Positions 24,562-33,352 of a stretch of 64,000 nucleotides of DNA are shown here, in pieces. The position numbers and the translations under genes were made by a program. The DNA is from Bacteroidales bacterium (GTDB lineage Bacteria; Bacteroidota; Bacteroidia; Bacteroidales; P3), in assembly GCA_017960605.1 (NCBI GenBank), contig JAGCYV010000045.1:1-64000 (forward strand). The letters are read 5' to 3'. Numbering within the stretch: the first letter of the stretch is position 1; every line of letters begins with the position of its first letter. The notes beneath the pieces were generated by a model. That model had not been told where the DNA came from and made no database searches. It saw only the letters and a program-made list of their open reading frames with translations.

Positions 24562-26289
24562 ATGGCAGAACTTACTGAGCAAGAACAAATACGCCGCAAT
24601 TCGCTGGCCGAGTTGAAGAAGTTGGGCATCAACCCCTACCCCGCCGCATTGTACAAAGTGGATGCCGAAGCCGCCGACATCCTGGAGCGCTACCCGAAGG
24701 ACAACAGCCTGTTCCAGGACATCAGCATCGCCGGCCGCATCATGAGCCGCCGCATCATGGGTGCCGCCTCGTTCGTGGAGCTGCAGGACCACACGGGACG
24801 CATACAGCTGTATATCAAGCGTGACGAGATTTGTCCCGACGAGGACAAGACCCTCTACAACACCGTGTTCAAACGCCTTCTGGACATCGGCGACATCATC
24901 GGCGTGACGGGCTATGTGTTTGTGACCCAGATGGGTGAGATCAGCATCCACGTGAAGAGCCTGACGGTGCTCAGCAAGAGCCTGCGTCCGCTGCCCATCG
25001 TGAAGGAGAAGGACGGTGTGGTGTATGACGCCTTCAGCGACCCCGAGCTGCGCTACCGCCAGCGCTATGTGGATTTGATTGTCAATCCGCAGGTGCGCGA
25101 AACCTTCGTACAGAGAGCGATGATTGTCAACGAGATGCGCCAGTATTTCAACGAGCAGGGCTATCTGGAGGTAGATACACCTGTGCTGCAGAGCATCCCT
25201 GGCGGTGCCGCCGCAAGACCCTTCATCACGCACCACAACGCGTTGGACATCGACCTCTACCTGCGTATCGCCAACGAGCTGTACCTGAAGCGCTTGATTG
25301 TGGGCGGATTCAAGGGCGTGTATGAGTTCAGCCGCAACTTCCGCAACGAGGGCATGGACCGCACCCACAATCCCGAGTTCACCTGCATGGAGATCTATGT
25401 AGCCTACAAGGACTACAACTGGATGATGCGCTTCGTGGAGACGATGCTCGAGCGCATCGCCATGCGCCTGCACGGCACCACGGAGGTGAAGGTGTGGGGC
25501 AACGACATCTCGTTCAAGGCTCCGTTCCGCAAGGCCCCGATGGTGGAGCTCATCAAGGAGGAGACAGGCATCGATGTGAGCGGCATGGACGAGGAGCAGC
25601 TGCGCGAGGCCTGCAAGCAACTCGGCGTGGAGACCGACGCCACGATGGGCAAGGGCAAACTGATTGACGCCATCTTCGGCGAGAAGTGCGAAGCCAAGCT
25701 GATACAACCCACATTTGTAACGGATTACCCCATCGAGATGTCGCCCTTGTGCAAGCGTCACCGCGACAATCCCGAGTTGACGGAGCGCTTCGAGCTGTTC
25801 GTGTGCGGCAAGGAGCTGGCCAACGCCTACAGCGAGCTGAACGACCCGATAGACCAGTTGGGTCGCTTCCAGGAGCAGCTGAGACTCAGCGAGAAAGGCG
25901 ACGACGAGGCCATGTTCATTGATATGGACTTCGTGCGCGCCCTCGAATACGGCATGCCTCCGACCAGCGGCATGGGCATCGGCATCGACCGCCTGGTGAT
26001 GATGATGACCGGCGCCCAGAGCATCCAGGATGTGCTGCTCTTCCCGCAGATGAAGCCCGAGGTGCACGAGAAGTCGGGCGAGGACGAATCGGCCGACCTG
26101 GTCGCCCACGGGGTCGATGAGGCCTGGGTGCCCGTGCTGCAAAAGGCTGGTATCAAGACCTATGAGCAGTTGAAAGCCGCCAACCCCAACAAGCTCTTCA
26201 ACGACCTGGGCGGCCTCCGCAAGAAGATGAAGCTCGACATCCCCGCCCTCAAACGGGAACAGTTTGACGAGTGGTTCAGTAAGAATTAA
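24562..26289 (+). CDS. lysS: Lysyl-tRNA synthetase, class II
   Basis: Charges tRNA-Lys. 575 aa. N-terminal OB-fold anticodon-binding domain (about 55-175; [19 protein letters not shown]), catalytic class II core with motif 2 near residue 260 ([15 protein letters not shown]) and motif 3 near 470 ([14 protein letters not shown]). A C-terminal extension of about 65 residues ([18 protein letters not shown] ... [10 protein letters not shown]) is the form found in Bacteroidota LysS. Own strong promoter inside a repeat-rich leader. Confidence 0.97.
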   Translation: MAELTEQEQIRRNSLAELKKLGINPYPAALYKVDAEAADILERYPKDNSLFQDISIAGRIMSRRIMGAASFVELQDHTGRIQLYIKRDEICPDEDKTLYNTVFKRLLDIGDIIGVTGYVFVTQMGEISIHVKSLTVLSKSLRPLPIVKEKDGVVYDAFSDPELRYRQRYVDLIVNPQVRETFVQRAMIVNEMRQYFNEQGYLEVDTPVLQSIPGGAAARPFITHHNALDIDLYLRIANELYLKRLIVGGFKGVYEFSRNFRNEGMDRTHNPEFTCMEIYVAYKDYNWMMRFVETMLERIAMRLHGTTEVKVWGNDISFKAPFRKAPMVELIKEETGIDVSGMDEEQLREACKQLGVETDATMGKGKLIDAIFGEKCEAKLIQPTFVTDYPIEMSPLCKRHRDNPELTERFELFVCGKELANAYSELNDPIDQLGRFQEQLRLSEKGDDEAMFIDMDFVRALEYGMPPTSGMGIGIDRLVMMMTGAQSIQDVLLFPQMKPEVHEKSGEDESADLVAHGVDEAWVPVLQKAGIKTYEQLKAANPNKLFNDLGGLRKKMKLDIPALKREQFDEWFSKN

Positions 26290-26310
26290 GCATCGCGTCA
26301 GTCACCTGCT

Positions 26311-26769
26311 ATGAAAAGAAGCGCAATATTGTCTGTTCTTCCGATAGTGACACTGCTATTGGTGGGCTGTGAAAGTCATACGGACTACGTTATCCGTGGC
26401 ACGCTTTATACAGACAGCACTAAGACCGCTGCCATTGCAGGCGACACACTGTATTTCCACGAGACGGAATATTTGAACCCAACATATAAAGTATATCTTG
26501 GCCATGCTGTCACCAACATTCGAGGGCAGTGGGGTTTCCAATACATTCATGGATTGGACAATCCCTATATGACATCGGCAAATGCAAAGATGACAAAGCC
26601 AGAAAACCACTTGCTTATTACCCATGGCGGCGATACACTTTATTGGGACAATATTTATAGAAAAGATATGATCGAGGTGTGGCCTGGCTGTTGGCAACCA
26701 CTTTGGAGACATCATTACCCCGATACCACCTCGACCGATAGCACAAAGTGGGAGGGAGTGCTGAGATGA
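26311..26769 (+). CDS. Small lipoprotein of unknown function
   Basis: 152 aa. Type II signal peptide with lipobox LLVG-C (Cys near residue 20: VTLLLVGCESHTDYV). The remainder is beta-rich (YVIRGTLYTDSTKT, YKVYLGHAVTNIRGQWGF), ending in a Trp-rich segment (WPGCWQPLWRHHYPD). I do not recognise the family. Its TGA overlaps the next ATG (ATGA), so the two form a pair. The pair has visibly lower GC and different codon use from lysS and the MBL gene. Confidence 0.7.
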   Translation: MKRSAILSVLPIVTLLLVGCESHTDYVIRGTLYTDSTKTAAIAGDTLYFHETEYLNPTYKVYLGHAVTNIRGQWGFQYIHGLDNPYMTSANAKMTKPENHLLITHGGDTLYWDNIYRKDMIEVWPGCWQPLWRHHYPDTTSTDSTKWEGVLR

Positions 26770-27362
26770 AACGGGTTGTCCTAGTGTTGGTCGGACTGTT
26801 GTGCCTTGCTCCTGTTTATGCTCAACAACCGGAAGACGGCGTGGCACGCCACTCGCTGAAAACAAACCTCCTGTCGAGCATTCTTATACCTTCTGGATCA
26901 TTCTCCTTTGATATCAACTATGAGTACAATATAGCACCTCGTTGGGCTGCAGCCATGGATTTAGGAAGTGCCTTTAACGGATCCGAATCACAAGCTGTAA
27001 CAACCCGTGCTATTTTCTTGCAACCGCAGTGCCGCTTCTATTTCAACGATCAGCGTCGTGCGGGGGTGATGCCCTTTGTTGGTTTGGGTATCAATCTTGC
27101 CCAAATATGGGAGCGTTTCGAATGCTATACGGGTAACGATGGCTGGGATATTCACACGGAATCCTACAAAGTCAGCGAACACGCAATTCGTCCATCCATC
27201 GTATTCGGTCTCAAGCAGAATATACCTTTTGGTCTCACGATTGAGGAAACGGTAGGGATGCTTATAACGGATTACTATCGTCTTCCCAAGACGGTTTTCT
27301 ATAATCTACTTCCAAACTTTATTACCACCCAGTTCGCCATCCGTATAGGTTGGGCTTTCTGA
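26766..27362 (+). CDS. Outer-membrane beta-barrel protein (DUF3575-like)
   Basis: 198 aa with signal peptide (VLVGLLCLAPVYAQ). SLKTNLLSSILIPSGSFSFD followed by EYNIAPRWAAAMDLG and a terminal strand TTQFAIRIGWAF are typical of small Bacteroidota outer-membrane barrels of the DUF3575/fimbrillin-accessory type. Translationally coupled to the lipoprotein. AT-richer than its neighbours, which suggests later acquisition. Confidence 0.7.
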   Translation: MKRVVLVLVGLLCLAPVYAQQPEDGVARHSLKTNLLSSILIPSGSFSFDINYEYNIAPRWAAAMDLGSAFNGSESQAVTTRAIFLQPQCRFYFNDQRRAGVMPFVGLGINLAQIWERFECYTGNDGWDIHTESYKVSEHAIRPSIVFGLKQNIPFGLTIEETVGMLITDYYRLPKTVFYNLLPNFITTQFAIRIGWAF

Positions 27363-27384
27363 AAACACAGTATATGGCACGATT

Positions 27385-28026
27385 ATGATTAAGCAATTCA
27401 CTTTCAACCATTTCGAGGTCAATTGCTACCTCATCATCGACTCTGACAGCAAGCAGTGCGCCATCGTGGATCCGGCCTGCGAGGCCTCGTTCGAGGACGC
27501 ACAGCTGACGCAATACATCGAGCAAGAACAGCTGCAAGTGACCCATATCCTGCTGACCCACGCCCATGTGGATCACATCGCGGGCTTGCGGCAGGTGTGC
27601 GAACACTACGGGCTGCCTGTCATCATGCATGCCGACGGACGGAAACTGCTGAAACAGGCCGAAGCCTACGGCAGCATCATGGGCTTTGCCGTAGATAACA
27701 TGGGGGACCTGGAAATCAGCGAGATTGAAGATAACGAAGTGCTCCACGTCGGCAAAACGGAGGTGGAATGCCGCTATGTTCCGGGGCATTGCCCGGGGAG
27801 CATGTGCTTCGTGGTGCCTGACGAGAAGGCCGTCATCACCGGCGACGCGTTGTTCCACTTCAGCATCGGCCGCACCGACCTGCCGGGCGGCGATTACCCC
27901 ACCCTCATCGAGAAACTCAAAGAACGCATCCTCACCCTGCCCGACGACTACCGCGTGCTTCCCGGTCACGGTATCGCCAGCCAGATTGGCAAAGAGAAGA
28001 AATACAACTCGTTCCTGAATGCTTGA
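27385..28026 (+). CDS. Metallo-beta-lactamase-fold hydrolase (glyoxalase II-like)
   Basis: 213 aa, cytosolic. Metal-binding HAHVDH near residue 58, downstream His in PGHCPGSMC, Asp in ITGDALF and His in LPGHGIAS: the full two-metal set of the hydroxyacylglutathione hydrolase/YcbL group. Likely a thioester hydrolase. Odd: the last codons and the TGA lie inside the first units of an 8-nt repeat array (28019 onward). Confidence 0.9.
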   Translation: MIKQFTFNHFEVNCYLIIDSDSKQCAIVDPACEASFEDAQLTQYIEQEQLQVTHILLTHAHVDHIAGLRQVCEHYGLPVIMHADGRKLLKQAEAYGSIMGFAVDNMGDLEISEIEDNEVLHVGKTEVECRYVPGHCPGSMCFVVPDEKAVITGDALFHFSIGRTDLPGGDYPTLIEKLKERILTLPDDYRVLPGHGIASQIGKEKKYNSFLNA

Positions 28027-28066
28027 TTGCAGGATTGTTTGAATGCTTGATTGCTTGAATGCTTGA
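28019..28066 (+). repeat. Six 8-nt repeats between the MBL gene and ung
   Basis: ATGCTTGA, TTGCAGGA, TTGTTTGA, ATGCTTGA, TTGCTTGA, ATGCTTGA, then GTG. It supplies the MBL stop codon and ends 5 nt before the ung ATG. Confidence 0.88.
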
Positions 28067-28071
28067 GTGAT

Positions 28072-28746
28072 ATGGTAAAGATCGATCCCAGTTGGTATGA
28101 GGTGCTGAAGCCTCAGTTTGAGGCTCCCTATTTTGCCCAGTTGAAAGAGTTTCTGGTGGCCGAACGCAGCCAATACACCTGCTATCCCCCCGGGAGCAGG
28201 ATTTTTGCCGCCTTCGACAGCACACCGTTCGACAAGGTGAAGGTGGTCATCCTGGGACAAGACCCCTACCACGAAGCCGGACAGGCGATGGGCCTCTGCT
28301 TCTCGGTGCCTCAAGGCATTCAGGTACCGCCGTCGCTGGTGAATATCATCACGGAAATCAACTCCGACCTCGGCACCGACATTCCCAAGACCTGCGGCGA
28401 CCTCAGCGGATGGGCCGAACAGGGAGTGCTGCTGCTCAACGCCACCCTCACGGTGCGTGCCCACCAGGCAGGCAGCCACCAACGGCACGGATGGGAGACC
28501 TTCACCGATGCCGCCATCAGCGCCCTCAACGACCAGCGTCGAGATATCGTCTTCTTGCTGTGGGGCAGCTACGCCATCGCCAAGCGCAAACTCATCAACC
28601 CCAACCGGCACCATATCCTCACGGCGCCGCACCCGTCGCCCCTCTCGGCCTACAGAGGATTCTTCGGCTGCCACCACTTCAGCCGGGCCAACCAGTACCT
28701 CGCCGCCCACGGCCAGCAGCCCATTGACTGGAGCCGTATCCGCTAA
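28072..28746 (+). CDS. ung: Uracil-DNA glycosylase, family 1
   Basis: Excises uracil from DNA. 224 aa. Catalytic water-activating motif GQDPYHE near residue 61, uracil-binding region (LLLNATLTV), and the leucine-loop motif HPSPLSA near 186. The ATG at 28072 (MVKIDPSWYEVL) was chosen; upstream in-frame start codons fall in the 8-nt repeat array. Likely co-transcribed with the MBL gene. Confidence 0.96.
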   Translation: MVKIDPSWYEVLKPQFEAPYFAQLKEFLVAERSQYTCYPPGSRIFAAFDSTPFDKVKVVILGQDPYHEAGQAMGLCFSVPQGIQVPPSLVNIITEINSDLGTDIPKTCGDLSGWAEQGVLLLNATLTVRAHQAGSHQRHGWETFTDAAISALNDQRRDIVFLLWGSYAIAKRKLINPNRHHILTAPHPSPLSAYRGFFGCHHFSRANQYLAAHGQQPIDWSRIR

Positions 28747-28784
28747 GCCCTTTTTCCCGTCAAATGTTAAAAAAGCAAAAATAT

Positions 28785-28815
28785 TTTGCTGGTTTGTTTT
28801 TGTATTGTATCTTTG
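28785..28815 (+). promoter_or_regulatory. Promoter of the SPFH operon
   Basis: TTTG (28785-28788), 19 nt, TATCTTTG (28808-28815); leader of about 55 nt to the ATG. Confidence 0.8.
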
Positions 28816-28877
28816 CAATCGGAATGATATGAAAATAATATCACTTGAATTAAAATAAACAATTAAAATTCAACAAT

Positions 28878-29771
28878 ATGGAAAGCAAAGAGATTGCAAA
28901 GAAAATGACCGTAGTGAACAATGGGTTCCTACACCTTCTCATCAACATTGCCCTGCTGGCATTGGCGCTCTACCTGTGCATCAACGCCGGCGAGAACAAC
29001 TTCACCCTTAGTGGCATCATCGGCGGCCTCTGCTGGATTCTGTGGGGCCTGCACATCGCCGGCTTCAAGCAGATGGTCATACAGCCCAACCACGCGCGCG
29101 TACTTACTTTCTTTGGCAAGTATGTCGGCACCGTGCGTGACAACGGCTTCTTCTGGACCAATCCCTTCTATGCCCGCAAGAAGATGAGTCTCCGTGCCGA
29201 CAACATGGATGTGGAGCCCATCAAGGTGAACGACCGTAACGGCAACCCCATCATGATCGGCCTAGTGCTGGTGTGGAAGGTGGAGGACACCTATCGCGCC
29301 TGCTTCGATGTGGAAGCCACCAGCTATAACAGCTTTGTAGCTGTGCAGAGCGACTCGGCCCTGCGCAAAGTGGCCAGCCTCTACGCCTACGACAACCTCG
29401 AGGACCAGAACGAGGTGACGCTGCGCAACGGCGGCGACGAGATCAACCGCCGTCTGGAGGCCGAAATCCGCAAGCATCTGGAGATTGCCGGCATCGAGGT
29501 GGTCGAGGCCCGCATCAACTACCTGGCCTACGCCCAGGAGATCGCCAGCGTGATGCTCAAACGGCAGCAGGCCGAAGCCATCATCGCCGCCCGCGAGAAG
29601 ATTGTCGAGGGAGCCGTCTCGATGGTCGATATGGCGCTGAAGAAACTGGCCGCCGACAACGTGGTAGATATGGACGAAGAGCGCAAAGCCGCTATGGTGA
29701 GCAACCTGATGGTGGTGCTCTGCGGCGACGAAGGTCCCAGCCCTGTGATTAACACCGGAAGCATCTATTGA
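28878..29771 (+). CDS. SPFH/band-7 membrane protein
   Basis: 297 aa. Two N-terminal membrane helices (about 15-62), then an SPFH (stomatin/prohibitin) domain (about 65-230; VIQPNHARVLTFFGKYVGTV; INYLAYAQEIASVMLKRQQA) and an alpha-helical oligomerisation tail. Such proteins form membrane microdomain scaffolds. Separated by 2 nt from an ABC exporter, so it may organise or regulate that transporter; this is inference. First gene of a five-gene run to 33.3 kb. Confidence 0.9.
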   Translation: MESKEIAKKMTVVNNGFLHLLINIALLALALYLCINAGENNFTLSGIIGGLCWILWGLHIAGFKQMVIQPNHARVLTFFGKYVGTVRDNGFFWTNPFYARKKMSLRADNMDVEPIKVNDRNGNPIMIGLVLVWKVEDTYRACFDVEATSYNSFVAVQSDSALRKVASLYAYDNLEDQNEVTLRNGGDEINRRLEAEIRKHLEIAGIEVVEARINYLAYAQEIASVMLKRQQAEAIIAAREKIVEGAVSMVDMALKKLAADNVVDMDEERKAAMVSNLMVVLCGDEGPSPVINTGSIY

Positions 29772-29773
29772 TT

Positions 29774-30550
29774 ATGGAAGAGATATTGAAGACGGAAGGG
29801 TTGACCAAGACCTTCAACCTGAGCCGCAAACAACAGAAGATTGAGAGGACGACCGCCAAACGCAAGGTGGCGGTGGATAACCTGACCTTCAGCGCCTATC
29901 GTGGCGAGATATTCGGCCTGCTGGGTCCCAACGGAGCCGGAAAGACCACCACCCTGCGCATGCTCAGCACCCTTATCCGTCCCGACAGCGGCGACGCCTG
30001 GCTCAACGGATGCAGCGTGGTCAGCCAGCCCGAAGAGGTGCGCGGAAAGATTGGTTTCCTCACCTCTGAACTGAAACTGGAGGACTTCTTCACCCCAAAC
30101 TACCTGTTCGACTTCTTCAGCATGCTGCACGGCGTGGAAGAGGCGGAAAAAGAAAAGAGGAAGAAGGAGATGTTCGATCGCTTCGGCATCGACAAATTCG
30201 CCGAGGTGAAGGTGGCCAACCTGAGTACCGGCATGAAGCAGAAACTAAGCCTGGTCATCTCGCTGGTGCATAATCCCGAGATTATCATCTTCGACGAACC
30301 CACCAACGGACTCGACGTGCTGACGGCCCGCACAGTGACCGACTACTTGCAGGAACTCCGCGACGAGGGCAAGACCATCATCCTCAGCACCCACATCTTC
30401 AGCCTGGTGGAACGCCTGTGCGACCGTGTGGGCATCATCATTGACGGCCGCCTCGTGGCCTGCGGGAACCTGGAGGATGTCTGCGACGGCATGACCATCG
30501 AGGATCGATTCTTTGAGATGTACAAAGAAATGAAAGGAGGTGAAGAATGA
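29774..30550 (+). CDS. ABC transporter ATPase (NatA-like)
   Basis: 258 aa. Walker A GPNGAGKTT near residue 51, signature LSTGMKQ near 149, Walker B IIIFDEPTNGLD near 171, H-loop in LSTHIFS. A basic insert (SRKQQKIERTTAKRK) near residue 17 is typical of NatA-type sodium/antimicrobial exporters. The ATG at 29774 was preferred over a TTG two codons earlier. Overlaps the permease gene by 4 nt (ATGA). Confidence 0.93.
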   Translation: MEEILKTEGLTKTFNLSRKQQKIERTTAKRKVAVDNLTFSAYRGEIFGLLGPNGAGKTTTLRMLSTLIRPDSGDAWLNGCSVVSQPEEVRGKIGFLTSELKLEDFFTPNYLFDFFSMLHGVEEAEKEKRKKEMFDRFGIDKFAEVKVANLSTGMKQKLSLVISLVHNPEIIIFDEPTNGLDVLTARTVTDYLQELRDEGKTIILSTHIFSLVERLCDRVGIIIDGRLVACGNLEDVCDGMTIEDRFFEMYKEMKGGEE

Positions 30551-31701
30551 AAAGCAACACACTGACCATCATCAAGAAAGAATTCGCCCGCTTCTTCGGC
30601 GACCGGCAGCTGCTGTTCACCACAGTCATCATGCCCGGCTTGCTCATCTACATCATTTACAGCCTTATGGGCACCGGCATCCAGAGCATGATTACCAAAG
30701 GTTCTCAGGAGATGGTGACCATGCGTGTGGAGAATATGCCTCAGAGTCTGGCGCCTGTGTTCCATTCGCTCGACAGCAACCTCATCGTGACCGAGCAATC
30801 CTTCACCGACGAAGATATCAAGCAACTGGAAGACAAGGAAGTCAACGACCTGCTTATCCGTTTCCCGGAGAACTTTGACGAGGTGATTGCCACCGGCACT
30901 CCGTCCGACAATGTGCCGGCGGTGGAGATTTACTACAACAGCACCAACAACGCCTGCAGCCGCGTGCATAGGGTGGTCAGCTCGGTGCTTAACAACTATG
31001 CGCGTCCCTACACCGTCAGCGAACTTGACCAAGCCAGCAGTGACAGCATCGGAGCCATGATCTGGAGCAAGATACTGCCCATGCTCATCATCATGATGCT
31101 CTTCAGCGGCGTGATGGCCATCGCTCCGAGCAGCATTGCAGGCGAAAAAGAGCGCGGCACCATCGCCACTCTGTTGGTCACCCCCATGCGCCGCAACGAG
31201 CTGGCGCTGGGCAAGATCGTCTCCCTGAGCGGCATCGCCCTGCTCAGCGGCATCTCCAGCTTTATCGGCATTGCCCTTTCGCTGCCCAAGATGGTGGGTA
31301 TGGGCGACGCCGCCGACCTCGGCTTCCACTACACCACTTCCGACTACTTCGTTTTGCTGCTGGTCATCTTTGCTTCGGTGCTTATCATGGCTTCGGCCGT
31401 CAGCCTCCTGTCGGCGCTGGCCAAAGACGTGAAGAACGCCGGCACCATGGTGACACCCTTTATGCTGGTGGTCATGCTGGCCGGCCTGCTGCCCATGTTC
31501 CAGGACGGTGCCTCCACTTCGCTGTTGATCTACCTCATCCCCTTCTACAACAGTATCGAGGTGATGACTGCGGTCTTTGCCCACGAGATGCAATGGATGC
31601 CTGTCGTCGTCACTCTGGCCTCCGACGTGGTATATACCGGCATCGCCGTCTGGGTATTGACACGCATGTTCAACAGCGAGAAGATTATGTTTAGCCGATG
31701 A
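30547..31701 (+). CDS. ABC-2 type permease (NatB-like)
   Basis: 384 aa: one N-terminal helix (about 20-45), a large extracytoplasmic domain (about 46-175; TITDEDIKQLEDKEV-like region), then five to six helices (from about 178; KILPMLIIMMLFSGVMAIAP; GEKERGTIATLLVTP is the conserved ABC-2 coupling segment). Pairs with the ATPase just upstream; substrate unknown. Confidence 0.9.
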   Translation: MKSNTLTIIKKEFARFFGDRQLLFTTVIMPGLLIYIIYSLMGTGIQSMITKGSQEMVTMRVENMPQSLAPVFHSLDSNLIVTEQSFTDEDIKQLEDKEVNDLLIRFPENFDEVIATGTPSDNVPAVEIYYNSTNNACSRVHRVVSSVLNNYARPYTVSELDQASSDSIGAMIWSKILPMLIIMMLFSGVMAIAPSSIAGEKERGTIATLLVTPMRRNELALGKIVSLSGIALLSGISSFIGIALSLPKMVGMGDAADLGFHYTTSDYFVLLLVIFASVLIMASAVSLLSALAKDVKNAGTMVTPFMLVVMLAGLLPMFQDGASTSLLIYLIPFYNSIEVMTAVFAHEMQWMPVVVTLASDVVYTGIAVWVLTRMFNSEKIMFSR

Positions 31702-31898
31702 AAAAGAACTTTGCACTGCGGATTGACTCTGAGGTCTATGACGCCATTGAGAAATGGGCCACGGACGAGTTCCGCAGTGCCAATGGCCAGATAGAATGGA
31801 TTCTCGCAGAGGCTCTCAAAAAGGCCAAGCGGTACCCAAAGAAAGGAGTCAAAGAGACAGGCAATAAGGAGGCGGGAGATAATGAGATAATGAGATAA
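31698..31898 (+). CDS. Arc-type ribbon-helix-helix protein
   Basis: 66 aa. FALRIDSEVYDAIEKWATDE, then FRSANGQIEWILAEALKKA, is the Arc/MetJ-like RHH fold with its N-terminal DNA-contacting strand. It overlaps the permease by 4 nt (ATGA) and is probably the local regulator of the transporter operon, though no operator was identified. The last residues (NKEAGDNEIMR) are encoded by GAGATAAT repeats that continue past the stop (31878-31905). Confidence 0.85.
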   Translation: MKKNFALRIDSEVYDAIEKWATDEFRSANGQIEWILAEALKKAKRYPKKGVKETGNKEAGDNEIMR

Positions 31899-31911
31899 GG
31901 AGATACGACAA

Positions 31912-33267
31912 ATGAAGAAGCTTGCATTTATCTGCGTAAGCCTAATTTTCAACTTTCAACTTTCAATTTTCAACTCGGCATGCGCACAGTGGTTTACCGG
32001 CATGAGCCAAAAGACGGGACTGGCACTGTGTTTTCACCTGACCGACAGTGCCGTCTCTCTCTACAGTCCCATGCAGAGTGCCGACCCGATACCCGTCAGC
32101 AGCTGGAGCCTCGAGGGCAACCGCCTGACCATCGAATGCAACCGCATCGGTCTGAAGATAAACCTCACACGACGCGACAACACCTTCGTCGGCAACTGGA
32201 AGCAGAGCATCCTCAAGGAGGACATCACCTTTTTCCCCACCGACACCCTCTTCCAGATGCGCCGTCCGCAGACCCCACAGCCACCCTATCGATTCGACGA
32301 GGAGACCGTCACCGCCGACTACACCGACTCCCAAGGCAACCCCGTTCACCTCGAGGGCACCCTCACCTATCCCAAAGGGAGCGGGAAATACCCGACCATA
32401 GTGCTCGTCTCCGGAAGTGGCCAGCAGAACCGCGACGAGGAAATCATGCAGCACCGTCCATTCCTCGTGCTGGCCGACTATCTGGCATCCCATGGCATCG
32501 CTGTCCTCCGCTACGACGACCGCAGCATGGGAGCCAGCACAGGTGAGGTGGAGAAAGCCGACACGCGACTCTTCGCCGAGGATGCCGAGGCTATGTTCAA
32601 CGCCCTGAAAGACAACCCTCATGTCGATTCCAAGCACCTCGGCATCGGTGGCCACAGCGAAGGCGGAGCCATCGCCCCGATGGTGGCGGCAGGGAACAAA
32701 AATGTCAAGTTCGTGGTGATGCTCGCCGGACAAGGCTGCACGGGACTCGACGTACTCTTGCAGCAAAACGAGGCCATTTTCCGCGCCAACGGAGTCGGCG
32801 AGCACCTGCTGAGTATCCGCCAGAACTGTATGCGCGAGCTGTTCAACCTGCCCGCAGGCAGCAGCCAGAAAGAGTACAAAGCCGTTATCGCCCGCCACAC
32901 CGACGGCCTCACCAAGGAGCAAATCGATAGTATCGGTCTCGGTCGTGGCACCGCCGCAGCGATGAAACAGCAGATGGACAGTCGCTGGATGCAGACCTTC
33001 CTCACGCTCGACCCCGCCGAATACCTACCCAAGGTCTCCTGCCCCGTGCTGGCCCTCAATGGTTCGAAGGATTGCCAAGTGCTTGCCGAGCCCAACCTAC
33101 AGCGCATCAAATCCCTATGCCCGCAGACAGAAATTCGCCTCTTACCGGGCCTGAATCATCTCTTCCAACACTGCACCTCCGGCGCTCCCGGCGAGTACAT
33201 GCTCATCGAAGAGACCTTTGCCCCCGAAGCCATGAAGGCCCTTGCCGACTGGATACTGAAGCAGTAA
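31912..33267 (+). CDS. Exported alpha/beta hydrolase
   Basis: 451 aa. Signal peptide to about residue 25, an N-terminal beta domain (about 30-130; TGMSQKTGLALCFHLTD) and an alpha/beta hydrolase domain with nucleophile elbow GHSEGG (Ser near 247), oxyanion region VSGSGQQNRDE, Asp in NGSKDCQV and His in PGLNHLFQ. Related to Bacteroidota 'alpha/beta hydrolase' or acyl-peptidase-like secreted esterases. Odd: the signal-peptide core NFQLSIFN is encoded by four RTTGAAA-type repeats (31946-31973). Last gene before a strong terminator. Confidence 0.88.
   Translation: MKKLAFICVSLIFNFQLSIFNSACAQWFTGMSQKTGLALCFHLTDSAVSLYSPMQSADPIPVSSWSLEGNRLTIECNRIGLKINLTRRDNTFVGNWKQSILKEDITFFPTDTLFQMRRPQTPQPPYRFDEETVTADYTDSQGNPVHLEGTLTYPKGSGKYPTIVLVSGSGQQNRDEEIMQHRPFLVLADYLASHGIAVLRYDDRSMGASTGEVEKADTRLFAEDAEAMFNALKDNPHVDSKHLGIGGHSEGGAIAPMVAAGNKNVKFVVMLAGQGCTGLDVLLQQNEAIFRANGVGEHLLSIRQNCMRELFNLPAGSSQKEYKAVIARHTDGLTKEQIDSIGLGRGTAAAMKQQMDSRWMQTFLTLDPAEYLPKVSCPVLALNGSKDCQVLAEPNLQRIKSLCPQTEIRLLPGLNHLFQHCTSGAPGEYMLIEETFAPEAMKALADWILKQ
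31946..31973 (-). repeat. Four 7-nt repeats inside a signal peptide
   Basis: TTTTCAA, CTTTCAA, CTTTCAA, TTTTCAA, encoding FNFQLSIFN of the alpha/beta hydrolase signal peptide; identical in type to intergenic copies at 15181, 21875 and 58122. Confidence 0.88.
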
Positions 33268-33289
33268 TCACCAAATTGAGTAAACAAAG

Positions 33290-33326
33290 AGAGCCCCACG
33301 CCATGATGGCGTGGGGCTCTTTGATT
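33290..33326 (+). terminator. Terminator after the hydrolase gene
   Basis: Perfect 13-bp stem (AGAGCCCCACGCC / GGCGTGGGGCTCT), 5-nt loop, then TTGATT; lies between convergent genes. Confidence 0.85.
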
Positions 33327-33352
33327 GTGCAAGATATTTAATCTACTATAGA

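Noticed and set aside
24550..26142. 530-codon minus-strand frame opposite lysS
   Set aside because: Covers the lysS gene exactly, has no recognisable domain and is His/Leu/Val-rich, as expected for an antisense shadow.
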